Shown piece after piece: positions 44,970-56,820 of a stretch of 62,620 nucleotides of DNA. The translations under genes were made by a program, and so were the position numbers. Each line of letters opens with the position of its first letter. The stretch's first letter is position 1. The DNA comes from Gnetum montanum (lineage: Eukaryota; Streptophyta; Gnetopsida; Gnetales; Gnetaceae): assembly GCA_015680685.1 (NCBI GenBank), contig MNCI01024313.1, positions 82,203-144,822 of the forward strand. The letters are read 5' to 3'. Below the pieces are notes generated by a model that was not told where the DNA came from, did no database searches, and worked only from the letters and a program-made list of their open reading frames with translations.

Positions 44970-45480
44970 CATTAACCTATTTCCATTATTCAACCCTTTT
45001 TGCAAGTTCCTTTTACATATGATCCTCATTTATCAAAATATTTTTCCCATTTTCAGTTTTCTTCATGTAGCTTTGATGTTTTCAAACATGCACTCTGTCT
45101 TCTAAATCATGAAACTTAACAATTACATGTGGAGGCTTTTCATGCCATTCACCTAGAACCTAAAAGCTCTATGAATTTGTGAAAACTTTTTATGCATGTC
45201 ATCTATAAATTTTTCAAGTTTCTTAAATAAAGTATCACCTATTTCATCCTCTCTATTTGGGGTTCCTACAAAATCAAAATTTATAACTTTATTTTTATCT
45301 TGTTGTTTCAAAGCTTCTATAATTTCAAATATTTTCTTTTTATTGATTTCAAGTTTAGATTCATTTTTATGTTCCTCCACCTTTGTTGCAAGTTCTATTA
45401 ATTTTAGCAAAATTTGTGCATTATTCTTTGAAATAACACTAGTCTCCTTTTACTTCCTCAATCTTCTCTTTCATGACTAA
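44970..45480 (-). pseudogene. LINE ORF1 relic, L1-type
   Basis: 45410-45153 reads MLKLIELATKVEEHKNESKL (coiled-coil-like), then FDFVGTPNREDEIGDTLFKK and FSQIHRAFRF. After a stop it gives EKPPHVIVKFHDLEDRVHV (45155-45095) and GKNILINEDHM (45050-45015). The order coiled coil, RRM-like (GxxNRED...HRAFR...PPHVIVKF) and C-terminal ILINEDH resembles the Transposase_22 type ORF1 of vertebrate L1. It sits just upstream of the endonuclease, as expected. In life it would bind LINE RNA. Confidence 0.65.
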
Positions 45481-45524
45481 TACCCGTTGAAGAATGTCTT
45501 TATTTTGTTTATTCACTTAATAAA

Positions 45525-45640
45525 TATTAGAAAGTGACAAGAAATGAAAAACTAGAAGAGCATGAACAAAGCTACAAATTCTACACTAAGCAAAGAAATG
45601 GTAAAGTAAAAAGTTAAAAATTGACTCTATTCATTACAAT
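45525..45640 (+). repeat. Direct repeat, left copy
   Basis: From TTAGAAAGTGACAAGAAA to CTCTATTCATTACA. It is repeated at 46372-46485 in the same orientation with roughly three in four bases the same. Confidence 0.7.
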
Positions 45641-46371
45641 GTCATAAAATATTTTTGAAGAGTTTCATCCCTCATTTGTATGTTTTATAACCATGAAATG
45701 CTACAAAGTGAAGAATGAGTAGTAGACATTAAGAATTAATAGAATAGGAGGACCCCAACTTATCAAAAAAATAGGATTATTATGTTCTAGCAAATAAAAA
45801 AGGAAAACCACAAATGTGCAAGTCATTGTGGAGTATAAGTTTTTCTGACAAAAAGAACATGAAGCTTTTAATGATTTCTTCAACAACTAATCACATGTAA
45901 GATAATATTCTAGAGACTTGGATCTTCTTGGTAAAGCTAAATAAGTATAGGGTTTAAGAAAACACTCACATTAAGAATTTGGTGAAAATCCAATTTGCAA
46001 ATGAGAGGGATCCAATTCTTATTGTGAAAATTATGATGTTCTATCAATAATTTGAGAAGTGGTTGACTCAAAGAAGCATCCATGGAATTTCTCATATGTC
46101 AAGTGAGTCTATGAGGGTTCAATGGTGGACACATCAAAGACCTATGGGTAGATTCATATAGTGATCCACTAAATCCAACATTTGAGATCATTTTCTAAAA
46201 GAATCTACACTAGATTATGTAATTATATCTTACTAAGAAGCAGGATGTAGCTAGAAAAATATGAAATCAAGAACATGAATAATATCAAGATTTACCTTTT
46301 CAAAAAGAAAAAAATGAAAAAAAAAGAGAAATTTCTAAGTTTATGAAAAGATCTTGTGTATTTAAGAAAGA
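45641..46371. other. Spacer between direct repeats
   Basis: No coding signal is seen. It is purine-rich near 46300-46335. No PBS is recognisable after the left repeat. Confidence 0.4.
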
Positions 46372-46485
46372 TTAGAAAGTGGCAAGAAAGAAAAGACCAA
46401 AAGTACAAGAATAAAGCTACATATTCTCTACTAAGTAGAGAAGCAGTAAAGAAAAAAGATAAAAACTAACTCTATTCATTACATA
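46372..46485 (+). repeat. Direct repeat, right copy
   Basis: From TTAGAAAGTGGCAAGAAA to CTCTATTCATTACAT. It lies immediately before the truncated 5' LTR of G5. Confidence 0.7.
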
Positions 46486-46494
46486 CATGCTTAA

Positions 46495-46885
46495 CAAGAT
46501 GCTCAACAACAACAATATTCTAGTCACTAGTTTAGGATGTGTATGGTAAGTGGGAATAGTTACTCTATGTTAGGATAATTAATTGATAGATTGGTTGATT
46601 AATTAGATAATTACTCATTAAATATTTATTCAATCATCTAGTCATTAGGAGAAAATATATCAAAAATAAATTACAAAAATATACATCATATGTCTTAACC
46701 ACACTTAACCATACATACAGATAAAACACAAGTGTGAGTTAAGAAGACAATGACCTTACAACTACATGATTCACTATTTAGGAATATCAACCTCATGGGT
46801 AACTAAGTCTATGAAATTCAGTCAAATTGCTAGTGAATGCTTGTAAGTTGTATGATTGGGTTTAGGGGATACTTGTCACTTATCA
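46495..46885 (+). repeat. 5' LTR of G5, 3' portion only
   Basis: It starts inside the LTR (TGCTTAACAA near 46493 matches 60454 and 21502). It includes TTAGGATGTGTATGGTAAGTG and ends GTCACTTATCA. The U3 and promoter are missing. Confidence 0.8.
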
Positions 46886-46886
46886 T

Positions 46887-46904
46887 TTATGCCATTTTCA
46901 AGGA
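46887..46904 (+). other. Decayed primer binding site of G5
   Basis: TTATGCCATTTTCAAGGA lies one base after the LTR end, in register with TGGCGCCGTTGCCGGGGA. Most differences are C-to-T or G-to-A. Position and spacing match G2. Confidence 0.6.
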
Positions 46905-47170
46905 CTTAATTTAGCTAATTGGGTGAAACATTATTAACTAGTAAATTCATACACAAGTGTTGTGAGGAGAACATAACAGAATACCTCTTATAATAATAAT
47001 AATAATAATATCTTGAGGCACACTTACATCTATTCTTAAAATGGATTCTACTCATAGAAAAGAATCCCCACCATGTGATGACAAAAATAATAGGCAATAG
47101 GAGAGGACACCAAAAACCATTGGTGAAAAGCCTTAATAGCTGAAGGTCATTTACACCCATCTAGATCCCT
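46905..47170 (+). other. Leader of G5
   Basis: Untranslated leader between PBS and gag. It contains an (AAT)n microsatellite at 46990-47010. No other feature is seen. Confidence 0.5.
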
Positions 47171-48900
47171 ATTATTTTGAGTTCACCTTCATCCTTCATC
47201 AAGATGAATAACTATGATGGAGAGATATGGACAATATCATTGTGTTACCTCCCAATTGATCTATTCCTACCATGCCCATGACCTAACTCATGAGGTTGGA
47301 TATAGAAATAGTTGAGCTTGAGTATGAAAGTACAAAGCAAGTCTCTAAGGATGAACAACCTACAAAAGTAAAGCTTCAAAAAGACAAATGCATGGAGGCC
47401 TAATATGAGACCTCCAAAGATAAATGAGTCATGACATTATCATTTCTATAGTTGCGTAAAGAGAAAAAAGATTTCTTTTTTAGCGATTCTTAATATATAG
47501 ATTCTCCTCCTTTCTTTGAGAAGGATACCATTCACTAATGGTTGCAATCAATGTTGGATAACCTTGATCATGGAAACATATGGTCCAAAGCCCAATGAAC
47601 CTTATAAGATAAATTCCCTAGTCATTCATCTAAGCAAAAGGAGAAGGAAAAAGATAGAAAGAAGGATCAGAACATGGATCAAGAAAGAAGAAATACAAGG
47701 CACTATTCTGCTAGTTCTACATCTTCATCCTCCTCATCCTCATCAAAATTTGATAGGAGGAACTATAACAAAGGAAAAGACAATGGTATTTAGGAATGAG
47801 ATGGATATGATAGGAGATCCCATTATGATTATAGGAACTAAGATGAGAGCCAAAAAAGAGAGGATGAAGAACATTACAGAGAAAGAGGGCATAATAGAAC
47901 TCAACATAGGAGGCATGGTCATTGTAGAATTCATTGTGAACATGATGATGATGATGAACTATTGCTAGCCACAAGAAACATGTTGAATGTTTTAGAAGCA
48001 ATTAGAGTTTGTAATACCCATCAAAATGATAGTAGAATTAAATTAATAGATATAAATAATAATCCCAAGTTCAAATAGGAATATAATTCAAATCCACAGC
48101 ATCATCTACAATCTTTCCATGATGCCTATTCCTTACAAAACATTGAAGATCACTAGAAAAAGTTGAAATTGTTCCGAAAAATAGTCATAAAAGGAGAAAA
48201 AATTTGGTATTGGTCCTTGGAAATTGAATCCATCCACCAATGGAGTACAATGTTAGAATTATTCAATGAAAAATACTAAATGTACTCCCAAGTATTCAAC
48301 TTGAGAGAGCATATTCAAGGATGAAAGTAAGGGAAGCATGATTCTTTGGATGCAACCCTAGGTAGGTATTACTTTCTAATTCACTAATGTTTAGGCCATG
48401 TATTATTTCAAAGGAAAAAACTTCACCATATCATAAATGGTCATTAAAAAAATAAGAAAAACTCTTGGGATTTATGCCCAAGGAAGACATTTTGAGATGA
48501 GAGCTCATCATATCCAAAGGTTAAAAGAACAAGTGGCCATAGAAGAAGGCGAGTTGAAGAACCAAAAGAATGCAAAGAAATACCATGGAAATTCTCCATT
48601 CATAAGAGGAAGATACGTTTCTATGATACAAAGGATGCACCACTAGATGAAGTGGTACAAAGAAAGACCTTATTGATACAAAAATTTGTCTTCGAAATAT
48701 CAACCAAAGTGGATAAAGTATGTGAATATTAACTACTTTAAAAATAGTAGAGGAGAAAGTAGAGTAGGGAAGTAGTGAACAAGATATAAGGAGAAGGAAA
48801 GATACAGACAAGGGGTATCCATAACAAAAAGGTAAGGGTACCATGATTCATGTGGTTGTAGATTCTAAAATTGATGATGATGGATATGATATTTGTGAAT
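47171..48900 (+). pseudogene. gag of G5
   Basis: The N-terminal part is poorly preserved; a basic, low-complexity open segment spans 47516-47968. The capsid C-terminal part is recognisable at 48240-48560: MLELFNEKY then VFNLREHIQG, GRYYFL, LHHIINGH and GIYAQGRHFEMRAHHIQRL. DEVVQRKTLLIQKFVFEIST follows near 48650-48710. It aligns piece by piece with the gag of G2. No zinc knuckle is visible. Confidence 0.78.
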
Positions 48901-49560
48901 ACAAACATCCCAAGGGATATTTTTCTATGATATTACATGTACAAGAATATAGGATGTATGCCTTGAATCCAAAATTTTTAATGAGGCAGCCACCCAGAAT
49001 ATTGCCTTATCCTCAAGGTAATCCTAGGTAGTAGTTTTACCAAACATAGGACTATCCAAGTGGATTACCATCTCAACCTTTGCAATAATATCAGTAATGG
49101 AAAAATCCATAGTCATTGGGGATGACATCATCCAGAAAATAGTATCCTTATTAGTAGCTAGATCCCTATGGATATTATATCTAATAGTTTGTATCTCCTC
49201 ATGGCTCTACAAGCCACAATCCTTCCAATTATTACTACTACCCTCTAGAATATCATTAAACTGATAGTCTACGACATAATTCCCCCTCTACTTATCTCCT
49301 TATCCATCATTAAACTCTACACCATTAAATACTGCTTCTATGCTACTTGCTCCACCTATGTAAGGGAAATTCTATTGCATATGTAGGAAACAAATGTCAT
49401 GAGGGCTGTTAACTTATAGCTAGATAGCCAAACTTAAACCTTAAAAAATGGATTTATTTAGAACCAAAATTTCATAAAAACCTTCATAGATACCCATGGA
49501 TGCTAACCTTGCATCCACTTCTTCTAAAATCATGCTCAAGCCTCCTTCAAACTAAATGTC
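48901..49560 (+). other. gag-protease spacer of G5
   Basis: This Pro/Gln/Tyr-rich low-complexity coding relic matches the reverse complement of 7150-7640 in G2 (PYPQGN and YQPSGLPSQP-like pieces). No domain. Confidence 0.5.
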
Positions 49561-50460
49561 CTCCAATGTGCATACTGTCATGTTGACCCATGTGGTTACT
49601 AATTAGATCAAAGTTGGCCACCTTCCTAGAACATAATTTGATCTTGGGAGTCCCCTTACCTATTTGCATATTGCCAAGAATGATCAATGCAAGGATCTAG
49701 TAAACTCAAGTTTTAGAGTAAATTTAATGTCTCAAGAAATGTACAAGACCTAGAGCCTACCTTCATTAAAAAATGCAACATTAAACTAAAGCTTGTTGAT
49801 TAACCCATCACTGTTACCTTGTGATTAGTAGAGGACATTGTGACTATCATCTATGAATGGTCTTTTCTTACATATTTCCTAGTGATCCACTTTGATAATT
49901 GCAATTGGGACTTTTATATTATCATGGGAAAGACTTAGCTTAACACAATTGATGCCAAGATGAGGATTTAAGACCTTTCCTCTGAAATCTTCAAGGAAAA
50001 TGAATTTGGTAAAATAGAGAAGAAGTAAGTTTCAGGAAATGCATAGAATGACATAGGGTACCATTAGGTGCAAACAGTTTGTGCCATACAAAGTACATCC
50101 ATAAAAGCATGAAATAAGTGTGTCAAGGTGTCTACCATTCAAAAGTGCCTATATGCAACATGAATGAAATAAGAAGGTTTCCAATGGCTGACAACAAATA
50201 GTATAGTAGACTCAAAAATATGCATGGAACCAACAAAAAAGCCTCATAAGTGTTTATATCAAATACATGGATGAAATAGATCATATCCATAGCCAACTCG
50301 CTCATGCGCAGACTAAGATGGATTGGGGACAGTTGAAGATCCAAGACCTATTCAAGCAAGAGCTCCTTGCACTCAAAGTCTTACTGACTAATCTAGAATA
50401 TGCTTATCTTGAGAATAGTAAGCTGGTGATCATAAATGTCTATCTTTCTCAAGCATAAAA
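49561..50460 (+). pseudogene. Protease and linker of G5
   Basis: It includes IMGKT*LNTIDAKMRI and DLSSEIFKEN near 49922-50005, equivalent to IIMGRTWLSNIN and DLSLEISKKN in G2. The linker ends with an open frame at 50267-50458, MDEIDHIHSQLAHAQTKMDW, whose relatives are G3 (25085-25212) and G1 (1590-1800). Confidence 0.7.
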
Positions 50461-50589
50461 GAAGAAGTGGCTGAAAATGATTAATAAATGGCCAACATTT
50501 ATTGCCTATTCATATCATGAACTAACAAGAATAGATCCAAGGATATGCCAACATTGTATCTACACAATCTCCTCCATCAAAACAAAAAT

Positions 50590-51420
50590 CTAACTTCAAA
50601 GGAGGTTGAATCCTAACCTTAAGCAAGTTTTAAGAGACAAAATTGAACAACTACTTAAGGTGAGATTCATTTATCCCATTGCAAATAGTGAGTGGGTTAG
50701 CCTACTTATCATTGTACCAAAGAAATATGATAAATGAAGAATCTATATAGACTACAAGCTGTTGAACATGGACATTTTTAAGGATCATTTCCCATTTCCG
50801 TTTGTGAATCAAGTGTTAGATACTATTGAAGGGCATGACTACTATAGTTTTCTAGATGCTTATAGTGGCTATAACCAAATCCAGATAGCACTGAAGGACT
50901 AGGACACAACAACTTTCACATGTCCCTATGAGATATTTGCATACAAAAAGATGTCCTTTAATCTTTACAATGCCCTTGTTACTTTCCAATGCCTAGTGCT
51001 TAAGCATATTTTAGTAGCAGATCAATGGTGGTGTAGAAGTCTTCATCAATGACTTCACTAGCTATGGTACTATTTTTGAGTAGGCCTTGGACCATCTCAA
51101 GCAAGTACGAAAACGCTACCTGGAGATCAAATTATGACTTCATTAGTAGAAGAGTAATTTGATGGTCCAATAATGCATAGTCTTGGAACACTGGATCTCA
51201 AAAAAAGCGATCAAAGTGAACCTATAGAGAGTATGGGCCATCCAAGAAATCATCAAAAAACTAGAAATAGTAAAAGATGTGAGGTCATTTCTTAAATATA
51301 ATAGTTGTTATCAATGCTTCATTGAGAACTTCCCTAAAATCACAAATCCACTAGTGGAGTTAACCAAGAAGGATGTATCCTTTGACTAGACTAAGGAATG
51401 CGAGCATGTATTCTAGAAAT
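50590..51420 (+). pseudogene. Reverse transcriptase of G5
   Basis: LSKRQN-like entry, then FIYPIANSEWVSLLIIVPKK (50668-50726) and YKLLNMD. GHDYYSFLDAYSGYNQIQI is palm motif A (50834-50890). TTFTCPYEIFAYKKMSF follows, then VEVFINDFTSYG (51033-51070), the catalytic DD motif with the first Asp changed to Asn. CFIENFPKITNPLVELTKKD follows (51310-51372). It is the most readable gypsy RT in the window but has several stops. Confidence 0.88.
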
Positions 51421-51479
51421 TAAATAAAAAGCTCATAGGAAATCCTATTCTATGTGCTCTAGATTGGTCCAAACCTTTC

Positions 51480-51850
51480 CACATCATGAAAAATGCATCC
51501 AATTATGCATTGGATGTAGTGCTCATATAATTAAATGATGAGACATGTCCATACTATATCCATTGTATGAGTAGAAACATTATTGGTGTGCAACTAAATT
51601 ACACCACCACTGAGAAGGAGCTCATGGAGATGATGTACTCTTTGGAAAACTTTAGGCACTATGTTCTTGGATACAAAATCTTTGTACACATGGATTATAG
51701 TGCTATTTGGTTCTTCATGAACAAGCCAATAGTGAGCCCCCATGTCATATGGTGGCTAGTAATTTTGTAATAATTCAATCTAATAATGATGGAAAAAAAT
51801 GGAATTGAAAATGTTATTGCCAATCACTTTTCTTGGTTGCAATGGGATGG
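51480..51850 (+). pseudogene. RNase H of G5 (first)
   Basis: MKNASNYALDVVLI (51487-51527), YYIHCMSRN, VQLNYTTTEKELMEMMYSLE then NFRHYVLGYKIFVHMD (51588-51693), SPHVIWWLVIL, and IENVIANHFSWLQ (51800-51840). Typical of gypsy. The first catalytic Asp (TDAS) reads N. Confidence 0.88.
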
Positions 51851-53160
51851 AAAAGAGGATGAGGAATCTTTATCTAATCAATTTCCATATGAATTCCTCT
51901 TTACTAAGTCTCATGATCTTCAAACTTGTACAGGTACCAAGTGGTACGATGATTTTCTCTTTTATCTTCTCACTCAAGAAACTCCATAGGAATGGGATAA
52001 CAAGAAGAAATAAAAATTTCTTCACCAAGCCAAATATTGCATAGAAATTCAAGATAACCTTTACAAGGTTTGTGCAATGGCTTGGTGTGATTGTACATAC
52101 CTGATGCTAATCAGTTGTGAATCCTCCAAGATGCTCATGAATGTCCTTACATGGAACATTATTAGGAGAAAGGATGACCATGAAAACCATCATGTAAAGT
52201 ATTTTTTTCCAACAATATTCAAAAACACTAACCATTTTTCTCATTCATGTGAATGCTACCAATGAGACAAAGGAATGATAGCCCAAATGGAAGGACCTCA
52301 GTAGTATATCCAACAACTAGAACCATCTAGGGCATTGACTTCATGGGATCCATCACTCTCATGTACAATGAAAAGGCATACATCATCGTAGCTATTGACT
52401 ACTACACTAAGTAGGCAGAAACTATAGCCATCATTGATTGTTCATCTTCTACTATAGCATGGTCTATCCAACAAAATATAGTAAATAAGTTTAGATTTTT
52501 GAGAGCACTTATTTCTGATAATGGAACTTATTTTATAGGAACTACTTTTTGGAAGCTGGTGCAATGCTTGGGGGTGTAACAGAAACTCATAACTCCCTAT
52601 TATTTCCAAGCTAACGATTAAATCCAAAGTTACTAATATAGAGATAACCCAAATACTAACACATATAATTAATAAATATAGCAAGAACTAGAGCATGAAA
52701 CTCAATGATGCTCTATGTGCTTATTGATCCACATGGAAAATTTTTATAGGGCATTCTTCTTATGATTTGGTCTATAGAGTTACCTAAACTTCAAATTCAA
52801 GCTGATCTTCATATACTGTCAACCACTTCTAAGCTTGACCTTTACCTCAATCTAGCATAATAAGAACATCTCATCATACTAAATGTGCTAGATGAAAATT
52901 GACAAGTAGCCTTAACTATGAATGAGGTGCACAAGGCGCATTCCAAACAACATCCTAATGCTTGAATAAGAAGAGTTCAATTCCAACTTGATGATTAGGT
53001 TCGTTATTAGAATCCCATGCATACGCCATAATGTACTAAATTCCAAATGTTATGGAAAAGTCCTTATATCATTCATACAACTTTTGCTTCTAGTTCCATG
53101 GCCATCTACAATTCTTCACACCTAAAAAATGACTGTTGGTCAACATCCACAAGAGTATAA
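51850..53160 (+). pseudogene. Integrase of G5, first copy (G3 subfamily)
   Basis: The H2C2 remnant HSCECYQ*DKGMIAQMEGP is near 52237-52296. The core reads GSITLMYNEKAYIIVAIDYY (52350-52408), then SDNGTYFIGTTFWKLVQCLG near 52514-52573 with the catalytic Asp kept. The C-terminal part ends near 53150 at a VNIHKSI-like tail, where the second copy begins. It resembles G3 (24506-24309) more than the second copy. Confidence 0.88.
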
Positions 53161-54708
53161 GGTATTTGTGCACATTAAACATAGTGTCATTTTATTTTTA
53201 ATGAATAAAATAATTATGAGCCCTTGTGTATTATAGGATTTTTATATCAAAATGGTAGATTGAAAGGGGACTAAGAATGTGGTTGCTGATCACTTGTCTC
53301 AGTTATGATGAGATAATAAAGAGGATGAGAGCTTGCTCTCTGATCAATTTCTTGATAATCTACTCTTTACTAGTGCAATAAATGAATAGGTGCCCATTGA
53401 ACCAGAATAATATGATGGAATTCTCACTTATCTTCTCACCCAAGTGATTCCATCAGAGTTAGATCACTAGAAGAAACAATAGTTTCTTCATTAGGAAAAA
53501 TGCCTCATGGATATTAATGGACACCTTTACAAGGTGTGCACCAATGGCTTGATTTTTGTGTGTGTTCCTAATGTTGACTAATTACAAATTCTTCAAGATA
53601 CTCATAAGGATCCTTATGGGGATGACTATACAAGGAGATGCATGGTTATGAAAATCCTAATAGCAGGGTACTATTGGTTGACAATCTTCAGGGATGTCCA
53701 CCAATTTGTCTGCTCTTGTGAATGTTGTCAATGAGATGGTGGGATGATCACTTAAATGGAGGGACCTCAATAGTTGATCCAACCTTTAGAACCCTTTGAC
53801 ATTTGGGGCATAGATTTCATGGGTCCCATCATGTCCATGTTAAATAAAAAAGCATACATAATAGTCACTATTGACTATTGTAAAAAATAGGCAAAAGTAG
53901 AAACCATCACTAATTATACATCTTCCACTACTACATGTTTTTACAAAAGAATGTCATAAATAGGTTTGGAGTGCCACATGCACTAATTTTTGATAATGGT
54001 ACTAATTTTATAGGTGCTACCTTTCGCAAGCTCATGTAATGCTTGGGGCTTGAGCATAAATTAACAACACCTTACCACCCCTAAGCTAATGATCAAGTGG
54101 ATGTTACTAATAGGAAGATAGTGAAAATATTAACAAGAAAAATTAGCAAACATAGGAGAGAATAGAGCATAAAAATTAATAATGCCCTCTTGACATAATA
54201 CTAAACATGGAAACTCCCTATAATCTATTCTCCCTATGAGCTAGTGTATAGAAAATTACCAACTTTTCCAATTTAATCCAAGATTTGCACACTTTCAAGA
54301 GCTTATAACCTTGAACTTGACTTGATCCTATTACGTAAGGAGAGATTATTCAACCTGAACGTGCTAAATGAGAATTGATTGGTGGTCCTATCATTGAATA
54401 AAGTGCATAAAGCATTTAATAAACAATGCCATGTCCTTAGGATAATAAAAGTGAAACTTCAACATGGTGACAAGGCTCTCTATTGGAACCCCACACACAT
54501 ACCTCAACAAACTAAGTTCCAGACATTGTGGGAAGGGCCTTACATCATTTATGAAACTTTTTATTTTGGAGTAATGTTAATTTACAAACCTAAGAGCCTA
54601 AACAAAAAGATGTTGGTCAACACACAACAAGTCAACCCTTTTTATGAGCCCATGCAATCCAATGCAATCAATTCCTCATCGGATCAACAACCATGCTCAA
54701 TCTTTTGA
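53161..54708 (+). pseudogene. RNase H end and integrase of G5, second copy (G1 subfamily)
   Basis: It starts abruptly at FVHI (53164), the same RNase H point as 51679, and repeats RNase H C-terminus (ENVVADHLSQL-like, 53270-53310), H2C2 (CECCQ*DGGMIT, about 53718-53755) and core. The core has PLTFGA-like FDIWGIDFMGPIMSMLNKKA at about 53796-53855 and FDNGTNFIGATFRKLM (53988-54035). The tail 54379-54708 is an open frame, VKLQHGDKALYWNPTHIPQQ then FQTLWEGPYIIYET and CSIF stop, the integrase C-terminal domain. It resembles G1 (14480-16025). Confidence 0.88.
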
Positions 54709-56225
54709 ATCTCATCCTTTCAACTTAGTCATGGGGAAGATGTCCATCTATGATAATCTATTAAGTGGCTATTGAGGTTTTTCTACCTTTTTTGCTTTAC
54801 ACTTTATTTATTTTTATACCACTTTTGTTTTAGACTTTGTTATTTTTCAAAATTTTTGTTTTACAACATCATTAGTATGTTTTATTTTTATTAAATATTT
54901 TTATAATTTCTTGTATACTTTACTTTATCTTGATGTGATTTTTTCTTGTTTTCTAATAGAAATGCTTTATTACCAATAAGACACAGTGATGCTATAGCTA
55001 TTTAGTAATGGTGGTTTGTACCTAATGTTTTTGATTGCTACTGTATGATTTCTATTCTTGAATATTGATGGTCAATAACTAAGATAGATTTCTTTTTCAT
55101 GGAATAGGGAATGAGTACACATCATCCACCTATCCACCAATGCTATGGTTTTCTCAGTTTTGGATATATGAGGTGCCTTTTTCATTAATAAAACTTTAAT
55201 GAAGTTGTGACCTTGGTAGTCTCCAAAATTGGGAAAGATTCAAAGGTTTGAAAAGGGTGTGACTTCAAGGGGATTCAATGCTCTTTGTACCTCTCTACTT
55301 CTTTGAGTGCATGTGTCTTTTCATATATTTCTTACCATTCCATGTTGATCAATAATAGGGAGTTGAATAAGTCTTTGCATGGTGTGGTTTCCACCCAAAA
55401 AATTCATAAAAACATAAAATACGAAGAAAACCCATGATGGAAATTCAAAGAACATCCTTTCGATAAAATAAACAGGCTACAAGCACTAGTATGGGACTAG
55501 AAAGACATGTTACCCATGCTTAAAGGTCCTCTTTAACTAAGGCCCTTTCTGACTTACTATTTTTATTTTCTTCTCAAATAAGGAATGGGGTTATCTGTGA
55601 GAACATTCTTATGTCTCAAGGGTGAATTGGTCCTAGAGTGGTGATGCGAAGTCACTAAAATTGGTTGGTTTCAGTCTAGACTAAGGTTGGACTTTATCAT
55701 GTCATTTAGCCATAGACTCCACAAGGGACTTCATGTAACCATGATTGGGACATCCATTTCACTCTCTATTCCATTCATCAATGCTTTGCATAACTCACCT
55801 CACTACAAATTTTTATGTTTTTCTTAATGTATTAGTTTGATGTGTTGAAATTCTAAGCTAGATCCTTCAGGTTTTAGCCCTTAGCTTTTTGTAATCATTA
55901 ATTAACTATGGGATCCATGGACTTCTTAGTTGAGGTTATGCAAGGGCAAGAAGGGCATAAACTAGCTATGGGAAGGACCCAATTGCATAGATTTTGGATG
56001 ACCTACGTTAAGTTCATTATCATTAGGCATTTTGACAATCAAATATTTTCCATTCCTCATCGATTGGATCTAACTATGTGCTCCTTAAGACATTTCTGCA
56101 ATCATTCTCTTTTTTTACTACACACTCAAACCCTCTTCATGTATTTCATTGTGTTCATGGATTTTTGGGCTTCCATTTGACCCAAATTTCCTTCAAAAAT
56201 TTCTTATATTTTTTTGAATTTTTAC
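54709..56225 (+). other. Non-coding 3' region of G5
   Basis: T-rich, shared with G1-G4. It includes the GGGATCCATGGACTTCTTAG to GGGAAGGACCCAATTGCATA block (55909-55987). No gene is supported; the open frame at 55908-56180 lies in this conserved non-coding block. Confidence 0.6.
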
Positions 56226-56345
56226 TTGGTTAATAGTGATCAATAATCATGTCCACTAACCCCAGTTGATGTAGCTAACCACATCGATTAGGTCCCATCA
56301 ATGAGGCATAGTCGATGCATGGGAAAACTTCTATAAATAGCATCC
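56226..56345 (+). promoter_or_regulatory. U3-like internal segment of G5 with TATA box
   Basis: Repeated GTTGATGTAG, ACATCGATTAGG, CCATCAATGAGG and GTCGATGCATGG units are followed by CTTCTATAAATAGC (56330-56343). This resembles the U3 of the G1 and G5 LTRs, where similar TGATGTGG units precede TATAAATA. It lies between pol and the post-pol frame. Equivalent segments are in G3 (22060-22200) and G4 (about 28485-28560). Confidence 0.5.
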
Positions 56346-56820
56346 ACCAATTAAATTTTTTTGACATTTTATTCAAATGTAAGGGGAACTTTTGCTATTT
56401 TGTAGAGCTCAAAACCTTCTAGAGCCCATAACTTTCAAATTTTTTGTCCGATTCACTTTGTTCTTCAATCCTACAACTTTTGAAGGTACACTTTACATCA
56501 TGGGGGTGACAAATCTTAGGTTTTTTAGCAAAAACTTTTTCATAAGTTTTCTAACTTCCCCATGGGTTTAATGAATAAAATAATATTAAATCATCATCCT
56601 ATGAGAGTTAAACCCTTCCAACACACTCTAGTAACCTATCTAATCAGATAACCTTATAATAATATTTAAAAAATCAAACTGGCCATGGTCACAACTTAGC
56701 CAAGTGTAACTACCCTAAGGGATAAGGTATTCCAAATATTTCAAAGTTACACATTAAGTGATAATCCTTGGTCATGTTGTAATTACAAATGGCACCTAGA
56801 CTTAAACACTTGTAGGAAGG
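56346..56820 (+). other. Leader-like stretch before post-pol frame of G5
   Basis: Non-coding by appearance. TTTACATCATGGGGGTGACA (56493-56512) and neighbouring sequence match G3 near 21900, showing it is an ordinary part of the family. Confidence 0.5.

Noticed and set aside
47516-48001. Plus- and minus-strand frames rich in Ile/Met/His as genes
   Set aside because: They come from a purine-rich low-complexity part of the G5 gag; equivalent open frames arise in G2 gag at 8605-9097.
55908-56180. 90-residue frame as an accessory gene of G5
   Set aside because: The region is conserved with G1 and G4 as non-coding sequence and the frame is not kept in those copies.
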